Source: Syngnathus acus
Taxonomy: Eukaryota > Chordata > Actinopteri > Syngnathiformes > Syngnathidae
Length of the DNA: 64,000 nt
Direction of reading: 5' to 3'
Assembly: GCF_901709675.1 (NCBI RefSeq)
Contig: NC_051095.1
Span: 28,350,956-28,414,955 of the forward strand
Position numbers and translations under genes: made by a program
Notes under the pieces: generated by a model
Told to the model about the DNA's origin: nothing
The model's input: only the letters and a program-made list of their open reading frames with translations
The model's database searches: none
Part shown: positions 39,631 to 48,962 of the stretch, one piece after another
Layout of the letters: each line of letters begins with the position of its first letter
Numbering within the stretch: position 1 is the stretch's first letter

Positions 39631-39634
39631 CTAG
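39628..39634 (+). promoter_or_regulatory. Pro-pol stop with readthrough context UGA-CUAG
   Basis: This second TGA is followed by CTAGTTAAC and the same frame continues into pol, open from 39631. With the gag-pro stop it makes two successive identical readthrough contexts. A full Gag-Pro-Pol protein would need both to be read through. Confidence 0.75.
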
Positions 39635-42600
39635 TTAACATTTGTTTGAGTGAAAAGGAGGAGGGGGAATTGGCTGGGCTTCCTGACAAACTGTGGACAA
39701 AGGGGCCATCTGATGTAGGACTGTTAACATCCATTCCGCCAGTGCAAATCAAACCAAGATCAGAGTGGCGTCCAAGAGTTAAGCAATATCCGTTAAAACA
39801 GGAGGCAATAAACGGGATTGCCCCTGTTATAAATGATCTTTTGTCAGGAGGAATCATTAGGAAGTGCTCGGATTCTCCTTGCAACACACCTATTTTCCCA
39901 GTCCAAAAGGCCAATAAAATTGATTGGCGAATGATACAAGATTTACGAGCGGTGAATGATGCAGTGCAGACAAGAGCACCTAATGTGCCTGACCCACACA
40001 CACTTCTGAACACTTTGAAACCTAACCATAAGTTCTTCACAGTAATTGATCTTAGCAATGCGTTTTTCTCAGTGCCAATTCACCCAGACTCACAGTCTTG
40101 GTTTGCGTTTACCTTTAAAGGGCAAAGTTATACGTACACCAGATTGCCACAGGGATTCGCTGATAGTCCAACTATTTTCACGCAAGCTATCATGGCTTGT
40201 TTGGCTGATTTTCAGATGTCAATCAAGAGCCAGCTTCTAGTTTATGTAGACGATCTCCTGGTGGCCTCTGAAACCGAAGCTGCTTGCAAGGAAGACTCCT
40301 TAGCATTGTTGCACTATCTCTGCAAAACAGGGAACAAAGTGAACAAGAACAAACTCCAATGGGTCAGACGGGAAGTGAACTATTTAGGTCACACGTTGAC
40401 AGCTTCTGGAAGACAGATACAGAAAACCAGAAAGCAGATCATTGCAGATGCACCAAAACCGGAGACAAAGAAACAAATTATGTCGTTTTTGGGGCTCTGC
40501 AATTACTGCAGAGCATGGATCCCACATTATGCGGAAAAGACGCAACCGCTGTTGGATATTGCGCATGGAGTCCCCATGGCAATGACAGAAAAAATAATGT
40601 GGACACCAGCAGCAGATGATGCTTTTGTAGTGCTGAAACAGGCTCTGATGGAAACCACATCTCTTATCTTGCCAGATTACAATAAGACCTTTGTACAAAC
40701 AGCAGACTGCAGGAATGGGTTTATGACCTCAGTGTTGCTGCAGAGCCATGGCAGCAAACTACGACCAATTGCATTTTATTCAAAAAAATTGGATCCAGTG
40801 GCTCAGTCCTTGCCAGACTGTGTCCAAGCAGTATGCGCGGCAGCGCTTGCAGTGAGACAATCTGCAGATGTGGTGCTCTTTCACAGAATGGAGCTACTAG
40901 TTCCACATGCTGTAGATGTGTTGCTACTACAAAGCAAGATGAACTTTTTGTCACCTGCCAGACACCTATCCTACACTGCTACACTCCTGTCACAACCACA
41001 CATTCTGATAAAGAGGTGCACAGTCCTTAACCCGGCGACGCTGATCCCGTTGCCAGGGGATGGCACCCCACATAACTGTTTGGAAGCTACAGAACATCTA
41101 CAGCTGCCCAGACAAGATTTAATTGACACACCACTCGACAAAGGGGAAAAGTGGTTTGTGGATGGGTCGTGTTCGAAGGATCATAAGGGGAACAATCAAA
41201 GTGGGTATGCAATTGTGAAATTGCCGAACCAGATTGTTGAAGCAGAGAAGCTTCCATACAACAGGTCAGCGCAGGCTGCTGAGCTAATTGCACTAACAAG
41301 AGCTTGTGAATTGGCGGAAGATAAGGAAGTCACTGTCTACACAGACAGTCAGTATGCGTTTTCTACTCTGTTCTATTTTGCAAAACAATGGGAGCGCAGG
41401 GGGTTGACAACATCAACTGGTAGGCCAGTTACCCACGCCTCCTTGTTGAAAGACTTGTTGCAGGCCATTCATTTACCTGCTAAACTGGCTGTGTGTAAAT
41501 GTGCTGCTCACACCACAGGCACAGACGAAGCCTCGAATGGGAACAGACTAGCGGACAGAATTGCTAAAGAAGCGGCAGCAGGGAAACATGGCCATGAATT
41601 TTTTTTAATAGATTCAGAGGACACGCAACTCATAGATAAGACTATACTGACAGATATGCAGGGCAATGCTCCAATGGTGGAAAAACGAATGTGGACGACA
41701 AAAGGAGCAATAGCGGACACAGATAACATCCTCCGCGTCGATGACAAACCTGTTTTGCCTAAGTCACTTTTTAAAGCAGCGGCAATTGCGACGCATGGGC
41801 CTTGCCATGTGTCGACAGGGGGGATGAGGTCCATCATACATCAACAATTCACTACCTTTGGTTTGGATGTTTACTTAAAAAATTTTTGTAAAGCATGTCC
41901 CGTTTGTGTGAAACATAATCCACAAGGAAACATGAGACCTAAGAGAGGCTCATTTCCAAAACCGTCTTACCCATTTCAAATCATGCACATGGATTTTATT
42001 GAGCTCACACAAAGTGGACCTCACAAATACTGCCTAGTGATGATTGATGCATTTTCCAAATGGGTGGAAATAGTTCCGTCTAAACGTGCGGATGCCTTAA
42101 CAGTGGCAAAAGCCATTTGCAAAGCCATCATACCGACTCATGGCATCCCCCAAACCATTTACAGTGACAATGGTCCACACTTTGTGAACCAAGTTGTACA
42201 GAACATGGCTGTACACCTTGGGGTAACGTTAAAAAACCACTGCGGCTACCACCCGTCCAGCGCTGGCCTGGTTGAACGAGCAAACTATACTATCAAAAGC
42301 AGGTTGAAAAAATGCATGGAAACAACAGGCAGATCTTGGCCGGAGTGCCTAGACTTAGTGAAGCTCTATATGAGAATCACTCCCACTTCAGAAGGGCTAA
42401 CACCTTTTGAAATCATCCACGGGAGGCCATATAGACTACCTGTGTTCCATGCAGATTTACAAAAGGCAGATGAAGAACAGTCTTTGGCAGACTACATGAT
42501 TAGAACGCTCAGACTGACAGAGGTGTCAAATGCAAATTTACTGCCGCCTGATCTTTCATCCTCACAGGTCGACAACAGCGTCAAGCCAGGAGACTGGGTC

Positions 42601-42756
42601 TACATCAAAGTCATCAAAAGAAAGAACTGGGCCAGCCCACGGTGGGAGGGACCATTCCAAGTCCTGCTGACTACCCCCACCGCAGTAAAGATAGCTGAAC
42701 GGCCAAGCTGGATTCACCTCAGCCACTGCAAGTTGCAGAGAGTGCTGGACCCCTAA
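39631..42756 (+). CDS. pol: Pol: reverse transcriptase, RNase H, integrase
   Basis: The frame runs from the second TGA-CTAG to TAA (numbering from 39646). Reverse transcriptase includes the catalytic FTVIDLSNAFFSVPI (about 130) and YVDD (200-203). RNase H begins at about 500 with VDGSCSKDHKG, holds YTDSQYAF at about 565-573, and ends with NRLADRIAKEA at about 630. Integrase has the HGPCH zinc-binding start (717), a CKACPVC pair, and the DDX35E triad D783, D841 and E877 with exactly 35 residues between the last two. Its C-terminus (PRWEGPFQVLLTTPTAVKI) is of the gammaretroviral sort. All catalytic residues are present, so the enzyme should be functional. Confidence 0.95.
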   Translation, partial: LVNICLSEKEEGELAGLPDKLWTKGPSDVGLLTSIPPVQIKPRSEWRPRVKQYPLKQEAINGIAPVINDLLSGGIIRKCSDSPCNTPIFPVQKANKIDWRMIQDLRAVNDAVQTRAPNVPDPHTLLNTLKPNHKFFTVIDLSNAFFSVPIHPDSQSWFAFTFKGQSYTYTRLPQGFADSPTIFTQAIMACLADFQMSIKSQLLVYVDDLLVASETEAACKEDSLALLHYLCKTGNKVNKNKLQWVRREVNYLGHTLTASGRQIQKTRKQIIADAPKPETKKQIMSFLGLCNYCRAWIPHYAEKTQPLLDIAHGVPMAMTEKIMWTPAADDAFVVLKQALMETTSLILPDYNKTFVQTADCRNGFMTSVLLQSHGSKLRPIAFYSKKLDPVAQSLPDCVQAVCAAALAVRQSADVVLFHRMELLVPHAVDVLLLQSKMNFLSPARHLSYTATLLSQPHILIKRCTVLNPATLIPLPGDGTPHNCLEATEHLQLPRQDLIDTPLDKGEKWFVDGSCSKDHKGNNQSGYAIVKLPNQIVEAEKLPYNRSAQAAELIALTRACELAEDKEVTVYTDSQYAFSTLFYFAKQWERRGLTTSTGRPVTHASLLKDLLQAIHLPAKLAVCKCAAHTTGTDEASNGNRLADRIAKEAAAGKHGHEFFLIDSEDTQLIDKTILTDMQGNAPMVEKRMWTTKGAIADTDNILRVDDKPVLPKSLFKAAAIATHGPCHVSTGGMRSIIHQQFTTFGLDVYLKNFCKACPVCVKHNPQGNMRPKRGSFPKPSYPFQIMHMDFIELTQSGPHKYCLVMIDAFSKWVEIVPSKRADALTVAKAICKAIIPTHGIPQTIYSDNGPHFVNQVVQNMAVHLGVTLKNHCGYHPSSAGLVERANYTIKSRLKKCMETTGRSWPECLDLVKLYMRITPTSEGLTPFEIIHGRPYRLPVFHADLQKADEEQSLADYMIRTLRLTEVSNANLLPPDLSSSQVDNSVKPGDWVYIKVIKRKNWASPRWEGPFQVLLTTPTAVKIAERPSWIHLSHCKLQRVLDP

Positions 42757-42817
42757 TTCGGAGTGGTGGGGAAGGCTAACTTCAAAGGAGTCCTATCGTT
42801 TAGGGTGGGACGTCTCA

Positions 42818-44377
42818 ATGTTGGTGAAGAAAACAACGATCCCCACTCCGCTAGGCGAGGGGATGTCCCGGTGTCTCTGCCATCCTAGTAGCAACGGGGC
42901 TCCATATGCCAGATGGATCCTCTGCTGCGTTGTGGTTGGAGCGTGCTATGGTCTATGGACTCAACTGAACAGACCAAGTGACAATGTTGACCGTGGAAAA
43001 CGATGGTCACACGATGAGAACTTTGAGGACTGGTCATGGGACCCGAGAAACCCATACGAAACCAACACGTGGTACCGCTACGTCAAATTCACTGTGAGAT
43101 CGCACACACAGGAGGGCTGCTATGTGTGTTCCAAACTCCCGCCGTCCTCCACACAAGTTCACTTGGAGGCCAGAGCAATGAATGTCACTGAAGCGAAATG
43201 CATGGCATCCATGGGAGGAGTTGGATATCAACACCGTGCTGTCACAGTCAGTGATGCCGACCCGTCCCGCCCTGGACTTGCGGAAGGTACCTGTGATCAG
43301 CTTTTCTGGACAAATCTCAATGTGACTGTTAAAGGACGAACACTGCCGCAGGTGGCCTTCACAGACCGGCCACCTGGAGTGAACTATACGTGTTACGTCC
43401 AAGGAAGTGAGACCCACAAATGCATTGACAGAGACTGCTCTCCAGGAGGGAACTGGATGGGAGCTTTGGACATCGCCACTGAGTGTCAAGATAAGAGAGC
43501 CATTTCAGGTGGTGAGGGCTCTCCGACCAACATGGCTGCACCATCAAACGGAACATACTTCATACAGAACGGCTGGTGGCTTTGTGGTCACAAGGTTTAT
43601 CCGATGCTGCCCGCCAACTGGACAGGAGTGTGTGCACCAGTGTGGGTGACAGACCACACCTACAGGATTCAACATCGTCAGCTGACGACAGCACACAACT
43701 CTTCTGGACGTCGCCGCAGGGCGATTACAACCTTTGACCCCCATGACCCTGTCTGGGGTGCAAATGTTCCGGACGACCATAAAATATGGCCTGTCGGAAA
43801 CAAAGTTGTTCATGCGCTTTTTCCTTGGATCGGAGTTGGAAAACAATCTCTCTTCATCGAGACACTGAACTATCGTTTTCAATCCTTTGTGAACCTCTCA
43901 CTGCAAGTCGATGATGGACAAAATAGAGAGATCCAGGCTATTAGACTAATGGTCTTGCAAAACAGGATGGTTCTGGACTTGTTGACGGCAGCACAAGGTG
44001 GTGTGTGCCACATCATTGGGACTTCCTGTTGCACATACATTCCAGGAGATAACGACACGCACATCAAGGAAGCCATGAACTCACTGAGGAATTTACAGCA
44101 GGCCATGTCGGAGGATAACATCCCACATCAATGGGATTTCTTTTCATGGCTATTCTCTGGCGCGTGGTGGCAGTTGCTGTTGAAACTTGTGACTCCTGTG
44201 CTTGCTGTGCTGGTATTGTTGTGCTTGTTTACGACCTGTGTTATCCCGTGTTTGAAGTCTGCTGTGACAAGGTTTGTGTCTTCTACCGTGGCACAAGTGC
44301 ATATACAACTCCTTAGAGATGACGGATGTGATGACTATGATGTGCTGCGAGACGTGGATTGCGTAGATGCTGTTTAG
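42818..44377 (+). CDS. env: Env glycoprotein precursor, 519 residues
   Basis: Env mediates attachment and fusion. A hydrophobic signal segment lies at about residues 31-47, suggesting the real start may be the second ATG at 42863. The surface part carries many NxS/T sites and cysteines and ends at a furin-like site RRRR at residues 298-301. The transmembrane part includes a heptad-repeat region, a CX6CC motif (C397, C404, C405) and a membrane segment at about 450-480, followed by a short tail with EDDYDV-like acidic residues. The layout is that of a gamma-type Env. It lies in a different frame from pol, so it needs a spliced mRNA. No disruption is visible. Confidence 0.93.
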   Translation: MLVKKTTIPTPLGEGMSRCLCHPSSNGAPYARWILCCVVVGACYGLWTQLNRPSDNVDRGKRWSHDENFEDWSWDPRNPYETNTWYRYVKFTVRSHTQEGCYVCSKLPPSSTQVHLEARAMNVTEAKCMASMGGVGYQHRAVTVSDADPSRPGLAEGTCDQLFWTNLNVTVKGRTLPQVAFTDRPPGVNYTCYVQGSETHKCIDRDCSPGGNWMGALDIATECQDKRAISGGEGSPTNMAAPSNGTYFIQNGWWLCGHKVYPMLPANWTGVCAPVWVTDHTYRIQHRQLTTAHNSSGRRRRAITTFDPHDPVWGANVPDDHKIWPVGNKVVHALFPWIGVGKQSLFIETLNYRFQSFVNLSLQVDDGQNREIQAIRLMVLQNRMVLDLLTAAQGGVCHIIGTSCCTYIPGDNDTHIKEAMNSLRNLQQAMSEDNIPHQWDFFSWLFSGAWWQLLLKLVTPVLAVLVLLCLFTTCVIPCLKSAVTRFVSSTVAQVHIQLLRDDGCDDYDVLRDVDCVDAV

Positions 44378-44434
44378 CTCAGCATTCTTTTACAGAAACT
44401 TGATGATTTGACCATCGAAAATGCCTTGCAAGTG

Positions 44435-44590
44435 ATGGGTACAATGATGTACTGTTTCTGTGTTTTTCTTTTTCTTTTTTTATTGATAACATTCTGGTCG
44501 CCTAAGGCAAAGGGGCCGTGTAACTCTTTTCCTGCATTTAATCTGCCGCAGGTTTTTCAGTTGCACACAAAATTTGGACTGGAGGATTGA
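44435..44590 (+). CDS. Small ORF with membrane segment after env, uncertain
   Basis: After the env stop a short frame runs to 44590; its first ATG is at about 44435. It contains a strongly hydrophobic stretch FCVFLFLFLLITFW followed by a basic KAKG, i.e. one possible membrane span. No similar protein comes to mind. It may be a chance frame in the 3' untranslated region, but it sits between env and the polypurine tract where accessory genes often occur. Confidence 0.3.
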   Translation: MGTMMYCFCVFLFLFLLITFWSPKAKGPCNSFPAFNLPQVFQLHTKFGLED

Positions 44591-44680
44591 GGGGAATGCC
44601 TCGTCTTCACTGGAAATTATTGCTGTCATTGTATTTTCTTTCTTATGTTTGAGTGATCGGGTTTGACATACTCATATGAT

Positions 44681-44695
44681 AAAACAGGGGGGATA
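44681..44695 (+). promoter_or_regulatory. Polypurine tract
   Basis: AAAACAGGGGGGATA abuts the 3' LTR, the expected primer for plus-strand DNA synthesis. Confidence 0.85.
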
Positions 44696-45123
44696 TGTTA
44701 GGGTTTGCAGAACATCTTCATCGTATGATTATGTTGGAATGTAACCTGTAATAATTTACCTAGCTTGTCCTGTCTTACCAAAGTAGTAGACCAAAGTGCT
44801 AAGATATTTTCACCTGATTGACTAGCTGCAGAGGAAGCAATCAAAGTTGCTTTGTTTCCACAAAGTCGTAAAAGGCCCCCTGCTATGCTTTGATCAGCAG
44901 GGGAGCGTCTTCACCCCTTCCTGGGTTCTCACACCCCCACTTTCAACCCCACTGTGTTTCTTCTCAATAAATATGCACCTGATGAGGCCTGACTTCAGAC
45001 TTCATTCGACCATCGCTGTAAGCACAGCGACGAGTGAACTCTCCGCCTGAAGGTGTCTGAAACGACTAACTTGTCTCCAGTGTGGTTCTTGCAAAATAAG
45101 TTAGAGTGAACACTACCCTAACA
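44696..45123 (+). repeat. 3' LTR of the provirus
   Basis: This repeats 36068-36495; I saw no difference over the 428 bp. The AATAAA signal is at 44966-44971. It is followed by the GACAC target duplication. Confidence 0.95.
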
Positions 45124-45128
45124 GACAC

Positions 45129-45490
45129 TCTCTGAATAACGTCCTTCTAGATGGCTTTTCGAAGCCCTGTTAAGGAGACGTTTACAAAACGTTTTCAAAA
45201 AGGAGGACGTTTTCATTACAAAATCTCTCAACATTATAGTATCAGGGTTTATCTACCAAATAAACTTTGACTAACGTCCTCCTAGACAGGTTTTTCGGAG
45301 CCTGTTAAAGAGACGTTTACAATTCAAAAAGGAGGAAGTTGTCATTACAAAATCTCACAACATTATAGTGTCAGAGGTTTATCTCCCAAATAAACTTTGA
45401 CACTCTCTGACGAACGCCTTCCTAGACATGCTTTTTGGAGCCCTGTTAAGGAGACGTTTACAATTCAAAAAAGGAGGAAGTTGTGGCCGG
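45129..45490 (-). repeat. Three diverged tandem repeats, about 115-130 bp, of old LTR element 1
   Basis: Units share CCTGTTAAGGAGACGTTTAC, AAAAAGGAGGAAGTTGT, ACATTATAGTGTCAG and AAATAAACTTTGACACTCTC. The minus strand AAACGTCTCCTTAACAGGGC aligns with AAACGTTTCCTTAACAAGGC at 52193. The provirus inserted within this array; the half-unit left of it is at 36008-36067. Confidence 0.75.
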
Positions 45491-45659
45491 GGATGCAAAT
45501 TCCTCCGGTACTTCCCTTTTTGTTTTTTGCTTTCTCTTGTCAGTGACCGCTGCTTTTGGTCTTGGGTAACGGGACACACGTGGCCTTGCTGTACCATTCT
45601 GCTTGACCCTCCCCCTCCTAGAGGATCAAATTTCTTCAAAACAAATGTATCCTCTACTG

Positions 45660-48600
45660 TCAAGTTACATGGTGGATAGGATAGTACAAGATGGTGCGTG
45701 AATGTGTATTGGATTTGGCCCAGACGAATTGGCTCAGATGAAATTCCAAATTTCACCAGAAACAAGTGACAAAGCTTGACATGGAAGACTTGAAGATGGG
45801 GGCCTGAGTAAGGGTTACTTAAAAGTTAGTTTTTCAAAATTAACGATTGTTAAATTGGTAAAGGGGAGTTTGTTGGTTGAACCAGTCAACCTCCATTCCC
45901 GTTCCAAATTTCACCAGAAGATGGTGCCAAAGTCAGATTGACGTAACATAGTAAATCAATAGTTTAAAACGACGTCCCGTTAACTGACTTAACTTCTAGA
46001 GTCTTCGAATTGGACTTAGTCAGATTTTAAGCTTAAAGACAGGCTAGGAGATGCAGACCTCGGTGCAGGAGAGAGGATTAATTTTTAGGGCGTCGTCATC
46101 TCCCTTCTTTAGGCCAGCCTGTTCTTTTAAACATAATTCGGATTTTTGGAAGAAGGAGAACTGATCATTCAGCTTTTCCACCAAACAGTATTTTAGACCT
46201 CTAGCCTCTTACCCTTTTTTACGATGTTTTTGAGTTTTCAATTGGGAAAACTTCGAGACTGAATAATTTTTGCTCTATTGAGATTGTTGAGTGGAATTAT
46301 TGTTGGTTGTTCGAAGAATTGACTCTTGTAATTATTTTTCTTGTTTATTCATTAAATTTCTACTTTATAATCATTTAATTTCGATGAATGATTATTTTGA
46401 TCTTTTATGCTTTAAATGTCTTTTGTTTCTCTATCATAGTCATATTGTAAACCGTTCTTTTTAAGTGAAGACAGCTTTAATCCTAACATCAAGGAGTGTC
46501 AGATCTGGTTCGAAACAGTTAATTTAAGCTCAGCTAGCGTGGGTGCACGCTAGTGGAAATAAACGAGTCCCCTTCTCAAGTTACATGGTGGATAGGATGG
46601 TAAAAGATGGTGCGTGAATGTGTATTGGATTTGGCCCAGACGAATTGGATAAGATGAAATTCCAAATTCAAAGCTTGACATGGAAGACCTGAAGCAGGGG
46701 GCCTGAGTAAGGGTTACTTAAAAGTTAGTCCTTCAAAATTAACTATTATTAAATTGGTAAAGGGGAGTTTGTTGGTTGAACCAGTCAACCTCCATTCCCA
46801 TTCCAAATTTCATCAGAAGATGGTGCCAAAGTCAGATTCACCTAACATAGTAAATTAATAGTTTAAAAAGTCATAGATGAAGAATTCAGAATTGTTCTGA
46901 AGCACGGCAACACACAATTTTGGATTATGTTATATTATTTTGTTTTGCTATAATATACTTTGAAACTTCTTGAATATTTTAATTTGCTAACTAGAGAAGC
47001 CCATGCTCATCGTTAGGTGATGAGAATGTTAATCACAGTTAGAGTAAGCTGCAATATACTTTATTTTATTCTGCTTTGCCATATTGTAGCAACTTGAGCA
47101 GCATCATAGCACTGATGTTTCATTTACATGTGAATGTATTAAGAGTTGAGTAAGGACAAGGGCTTGACAGATACTGTTGGTGGAAGACTGCAATCCCACG
47201 CTTGAGCTTGACCTAGAGGTCACCAGCTTGTCAAAATACGTTTTGAAGCTGTTTGAGTGTTTTAATCTGCCAACTAGGAGAATCCACGATCATAGTTATG
47301 ATTATGTGTTAAATTGACTATTGTTAAAGTATGTGTTACTATTGTCACGATTTTTAATCAATATCAAACATGTATGTAATATTCATGTTCCATTTACACA
47401 TGAATGTATAAATGTGAGCGAACACAAGGAGGCGGAAAGGGTTAATGGTGATACTAAGTGGTGGAAGACTGAAATCCCACACATGAGCGTGACCCGAGGT
47501 CACGTTCATCCAGTTAAGGCCTAAACAAAATGCTATTTGATGGAACACAAATCAGAGAAAGAATCATTGCAAATGTCATGTTGACACAAGTTGACGGACA
47601 GTTGGCAAAATTTGGAAGTGGGAAACAGGATGAAGCATCCCTGAGAAAATTGTTACATCCCTGAGAACATGGTCACCTCATCTGGTTGAATCCCGTTGAG
47701 ACCGGCCGAGATGCAGGTGCAGTCTATTCTGGAAGCATTTGGGTCATCTAAGGACAACGTATGACGTCATAGAAAAAAACTGGTACGTGACCAAGCTGGC
47801 ATAGTACCCACGAACTGAACTGGTATAAAAGGTTCATTCTGACAAAGAGCGGGGCTCTCTCTCTCTCGGGCGACTGCCTGTGGGTCGAGAACGGCGATTA
47901 GAGAAAGATAGTTTTCGTCCTTTCTGAGAATAACCCAAGGTCTCTTAGGATGAATTAATACTATCTTCAAATTGGACTTAGTCAAATTTTAAGCTTAATG
48001 ACAGGCTGGGAGATGCAGACCTCGGTGCAGGAGAGAGGAGCCATTTTTAGGGTGTCGGCATCTCCCTTCTTTAGGCCAGCCCGTTCTTTTAAACAGAATT
48101 CGGATTTTTGGAACAAGGAGAACTGATCACTCGACTTTTCCACCAAACAGCATTTTAGACCTCTAGCCTCTTACCCTTTCTTGCTATATTTTTGAGTTTT
48201 CAATCGAGAGAACTTCGAGACTGAATAATTTTTGCTCTATTGAGAATTGTGTGTGTAAATTATTGTTAGTTGTTCGAACAATTGAAACGTGTAATTCTTT
48301 TTCTTTTTTATTCATTAATTTCTACTTTATAATCATTTAATTTCGATTAATGATTATTTTGATCTTTTATGCTTTAAATCTTTTTTGTTTCTCTACCATA
48401 GTCATCCTGTAAACCGTTCAGTTCTTTTTTAAATGAAGACAGCTTTAATCCTTAACATCAGGGAGTGTCAGTACCTGGTTCGAAACAGTTAACTTGAGCT
48501 CAGCTAGTGTAGGTGCACGCTAGTGTAAATAAACGAGTTTCCGCGCTCTTAACAAAGATAGCTAAATCTATTCCGAGCGGTTAACAAAAGCCCCAATCAT

Positions 48601-48912
48601 TATAGGAAAGAAGAGCCGCTGAAACGGCCGCGATCAATTTGATCCCGGGTCTCAATAAGGAATTACTCAACACCGGGATCATTTTTGCTTTAAAAGGGAC
48701 TGGCGTCCGGAAATGACGGAATTAATCTAACAATAGATTAGTTACCTGAACAGCGGTTAGACTCGGAACGAATCTTCTATCCGTACCGGCGTAAATCAAT
48801 TCTCATCTCCCCTACATACTGCGTTACAGCAGAGGGGCTAAAGTACAGAATTTTACCCTTTAAATGGAGAGCCGTTCACTTACATCAGATACTAAGTGCA
48901 TGATTGGCATTG
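45660..48912 (+). repeat. Duplicated U3/LTR blocks of old LTR element 2
   Basis: Block A (45660-45975) recurs at 46583-46873 with ACATGGTGGATAGGAT and GGGTTACTTAAAAGTTAGT. Block B (46000-46570) recurs at 47955-48545 with GGAGATGCAGACCTCGGTGC and CGAAACAGTTAA. The final 364 bp (48546-48909) recur at 53324-53687. The spacer 46874-47950 has two diverged copies of about 260 bp (phrases AACTAG...GAGAA, GTGGTGGAAGACTG). No gene is visible. Confidence 0.75.
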
Positions 48913-48930
48913 TGGCGCCCAACGTTTTGT
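48913..48930 (+). promoter_or_regulatory. Primer binding site of old LTR element 2, tRNA-Lys-like
   Basis: TGGCGCCCAACGT matches the complement of the tRNA-Lys 3' end at 13 positions before diverging. It lies three bases after the LTR end. A second TGGCGCCCAACGT lies at 48950-48962, so the site is duplicated with 37-bp spacing. A tRNA-Lys site is used by several retrovirus groups, including foamy viruses. Confidence 0.65.
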
Positions 48931-48962
48931 GTTTAGCGGAGGGAGCACGTGGCGCCCAACGT

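Larger units (their letters stand above)
36068..45123 (+). mobile_element. Intact gamma-like endogenous retrovirus (provirus)
   Basis: A 9,056-bp provirus with 428-bp LTRs (36068-36495, 44696-45123) that read identically, a 5-bp target duplication GACAC (36063-36067, 45124-45128), a tRNA-Phe primer site, open gag, pro, pol and env, and a polypurine tract. The closeness of the LTRs implies very recent integration. Gag, pro and pol share one frame and are separated by UGA stops. Features such as the single zinc knuckle, CX6CC in Env and the integrase C-terminus fit a gammaretrovirus-like fish lineage. It inserted into old LTR element 1. Confidence 0.95.

Noticed and set aside
36068-45123. Foamy or epsilon-type virus
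   Set aside because: A single zinc knuckle in Gag, stop separation of gag-pro-pol in one frame, CX6CC in Env, and the integrase end fit a gamma-like virus better; a phylogeny is needed to be sure.
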